Shown: piece by piece, positions 13,802-15,324 of the stretch
Layout: the number at the start of each line of letters is the position of its first letter
Numbering within the stretch: position 1 is the stretch's first letter
Assembly: GCA_002338385.1 (NCBI GenBank)
Contig: DDIE01000050.1
Coordinates: 1-15,324 of the forward strand
Direction of reading: 5' to 3'
Source: Proteobacteria bacterium UBA1858
GTDB lineage: Bacteria > Pseudomonadota > Gammaproteobacteria > UBA4575
Length of the DNA stretch: 15,324 nucleotides
Notes under the pieces: model-generated
Seen by the model: the letters and a program-made list of their open reading frames with translations, nothing else
Databases searched by the model: none
What the model was told of the DNA's origin: nothing
Program-made: the position numbers and the translations under genes

Positions 13802-15324
13802 ATGACCACTGAATTTAAAGGCGCTAGGCCTGATGTTACTCGGCCAGAGCTGTTCATTAATCGAGAACTTAGCCAACTTAAATTTAATGAGCGCGTGCTG
13901 GAACAGGCCCGAGATCAGTCAGCGCCACTCTTGGAACGCCTCAAATTCTTATGTATCTCCTGTAGTAATTTGGATGAATTCTTTGAGATACGTGTCGGTG
14001 GTCTCAAGCAACATATCGAATACTCTACAGGTTACAAAACTGCGGATGATATTCCGCCCACTCAATTACTCATAGAAATAAAACACCAGGCAAGTCGGCT
14101 GGTAGAAGAACAATATAAAGTCTTCAACGAAATAATCATTCCCGCCTTAGCGGAACAAAATGTAGAATTGATTCCCAGAGAACGATGGACGACTCAACAA
14201 CGTGCATGGATACATAAATATTTTACTGATCAAGTCGAACCGGTACTAAGCCCTCTAGGGATTGATCCAGGACATCCGTTTCCGCGCATCTTGAATAAAA
14301 GCTTGAACTTCATCGTCGAAGTCGGAGGCACTGATGCGTTTGGACGCGATGGTCACCTAGCAATCGTACAAGCACCACGGTCATTACCGCGCCTCATAGA
14401 GCTACCTGATGAGGATAGCGTAGCCAGCAAGTATGTCTTCTTATCGTCAATAATTCATGCCTATGTGCATGAGTTATTCGAGGGTCTTAATATACATGGC
14501 TGCTATCAATTTCGAGTGACCCGTAATAGTGATTTATTTGTCGAGGACGAAATTGATGATTTAATGCTCGCGCTGGAGGGCGAGCTTGCCTCGAGACGTT
14601 ATGGCGATGCAGTAAGACTTGAGACATCAAATAATACGCCAGATCACCTCACTCAGTATTTACTCCAACAATTCCATCTCACTGAAACTGATTTATATCG
14701 CGTTAATGGCCCAGTTAATTTAAATCGTCTGTCCAATATATATGATTTACTGGAGCGGCCTGATTTGAAATTCGCTCCCTTCACAGCAAAGCTGCCACAA
14801 CCAATCACACCAGAATCAAATTTATTCAAAGTTATCGCACAAGAGGATGTGCTCATGCATCATCCTTATCAATCATTTACACCCGTTATAAGCTTTATTC
14901 ATCAAGCCGCGAAAGATCCTAAAGTTCTGGCTATCAAACAAACGCTTTACCGCACGGGGGCTAAGTCCAGAATTGTTGATGCTTTGGTACAAGCGGCTGA
15001 AGCAGGCAAGGAAGTGACTGTCGTGATTGAGCTGATGGCACGCTTTGATGAGGCCGCAAATATCACCCTGGCTAACCGCTTACAGAAAGCAGGGGCGCAT
15101 GTTGTATATGGCATTGTTGGCATAAAAACTCACGCCAAAATGATTCTAATTATCCGTCGAGAGCAAGGCAAGTTAGTGCGCTATGCGCATCTGGGCACTG
15201 GCAATTACCATCAAAGCACCGCCAAGTTGTATACTGACTACGGCATGTTCACCAGCGATCCGAAAATCACTCTGGATTTGCATGAAATCTTTTTACAACT
15301 GACTAGCTTTACCAAAATCCCAGA
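13802..15324 (+). CDS. ppk1: Polyphosphate kinase 1 (3' end beyond window)
   Basis: Ppk1 reversibly transfers the ATP gamma-phosphate to polyphosphate chains. The visible 507 residues cover the N-terminal domain (FINRELSQLKFNERVLEQA and SNLDEFFEIRV), the head domain, and the first catalytic domain with HHPYQSF, QTLYRTG (Arg384), MARFDEAANI (Arg414) and IKTHAKM. His444 there corresponds to autophosphorylated His435 of E. coli; both arginines and the histidine are shifted by the same nine residues. YAHLGTGNYH follows. About 180-230 residues, including the second catalytic histidine, lie beyond the window. The ATG comes three bases after the stop of the preceding glycosyltransferase gene with no clear Shine-Dalgarno sequence, which suggests translational coupling and membership of the plcP operon. 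Confidence 0.95.
   Translation, partial: MTTEFKGARPDVTRPELFINRELSQLKFNERVLEQARDQSAPLLERLKFLCISCSNLDEFFEIRVGGLKQHIEYSTGYKTADDIPPTQLLIEIKHQASRLVEEQYKVFNEIIIPALAEQNVELIPRERWTTQQRAWIHKYFTDQVEPVLSPLGIDPGHPFPRILNKSLNFIVEVGGTDAFGRDGHLAIVQAPRSLPRLIELPDEDSVASKYVFLSSIIHAYVHELFEGLNIHGCYQFRVTRNSDLFVEDEIDDLMLALEGELASRRYGDAVRLETSNNTPDHLTQYLLQQFHLTETDLYRVNGPVNLNRLSNIYDLLERPDLKFAPFTAKLPQPITPESNLFKVIAQEDVLMHHPYQSFTPVISFIHQAAKDPKVLAIKQTLYRTGAKSRIVDALVQAAEAGKEVTVVIELMARFDEAANITLANRLQKAGAHVVYGIVGIKTHAKMILIIRREQGKLVRYAHLGTGNYHQSTAKLYTDYGMFTSDPKITLDLHEIFLQLTSFTKIP

Noticed and set aside
13833..14075. Open frame of 80 codons near the ppk1 start
   Set aside because: It lies wholly inside ppk1 in another frame, and ppk1 is strongly supported by conserved motifs.

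Overview
The window reads as a chromosomal phosphate-response island from a Gammaproteobacterium. PstS, the long PstA and PstC permeases, PhoB/PhoR and the outer-membrane porin all look like those of Pseudomonas-type gammaproteobacteria, but base composition is more AT-leaning than in Pseudomonas. No mobile element, CRISPR array, tRNA or rRNA was seen. The genus cannot be named from sequence alone.

Left part (1-8231, all minus strand, transcribed right to left): phoB-phoR-pstS-pstC-pstA-pstB. This is the phosphate two-component system followed by the high-affinity phosphate ABC transporter. phoB and phoR overlap. pstS has its own Pho-box promoter and is followed by a strong intrinsic terminator that should make PstS more abundant than the membrane and ATPase subunits. 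Only 63 AT-rich, hairpin-forming bases remain beyond pstB, so whether phoU follows cannot be told.

Middle (8272-10497, minus strand): an outer-membrane porin gene, insulated from phoB by a terminator and preceded by a well-formed Pho-box promoter. Next comes a 311-base gene-free stretch with mutually exclusive inverted repeats, then a PAP2-family lipid phosphatase gene.

Right part (10667-15324, plus strand): an apparent operon divergent from the PAP2 gene. It encodes a PlcP-like metallophosphoesterase (phospholipase C of phosphate-starvation lipid remodelling), an Agt-like glycosyltransferase, a second GT4 glycosyltransferase resembling diacylglycerol glucosyltransferases, and polyphosphate kinase ppk1, which is cut by the window end.

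Working model (inference): under phosphate limitation PhoB~P turns on phosphate capture (porin, PstSCAB) and membrane lipid remodelling. PlcP, perhaps helped by the PAP2 enzyme, would yield diacylglycerol from phospholipids, and the two glycosyltransferases would convert it to phosphorus-free glycolipids. Ppk1 at the end of that operon would bank phosphate as polyphosphate. Four sites share a TGTAAY-type half-site; three of them sit at matching distances from a -10 element, which supports one regulon. The most interesting point is the physical linkage of a lipid-remodelling cassette with two different glycosyltransferases to ppk1.
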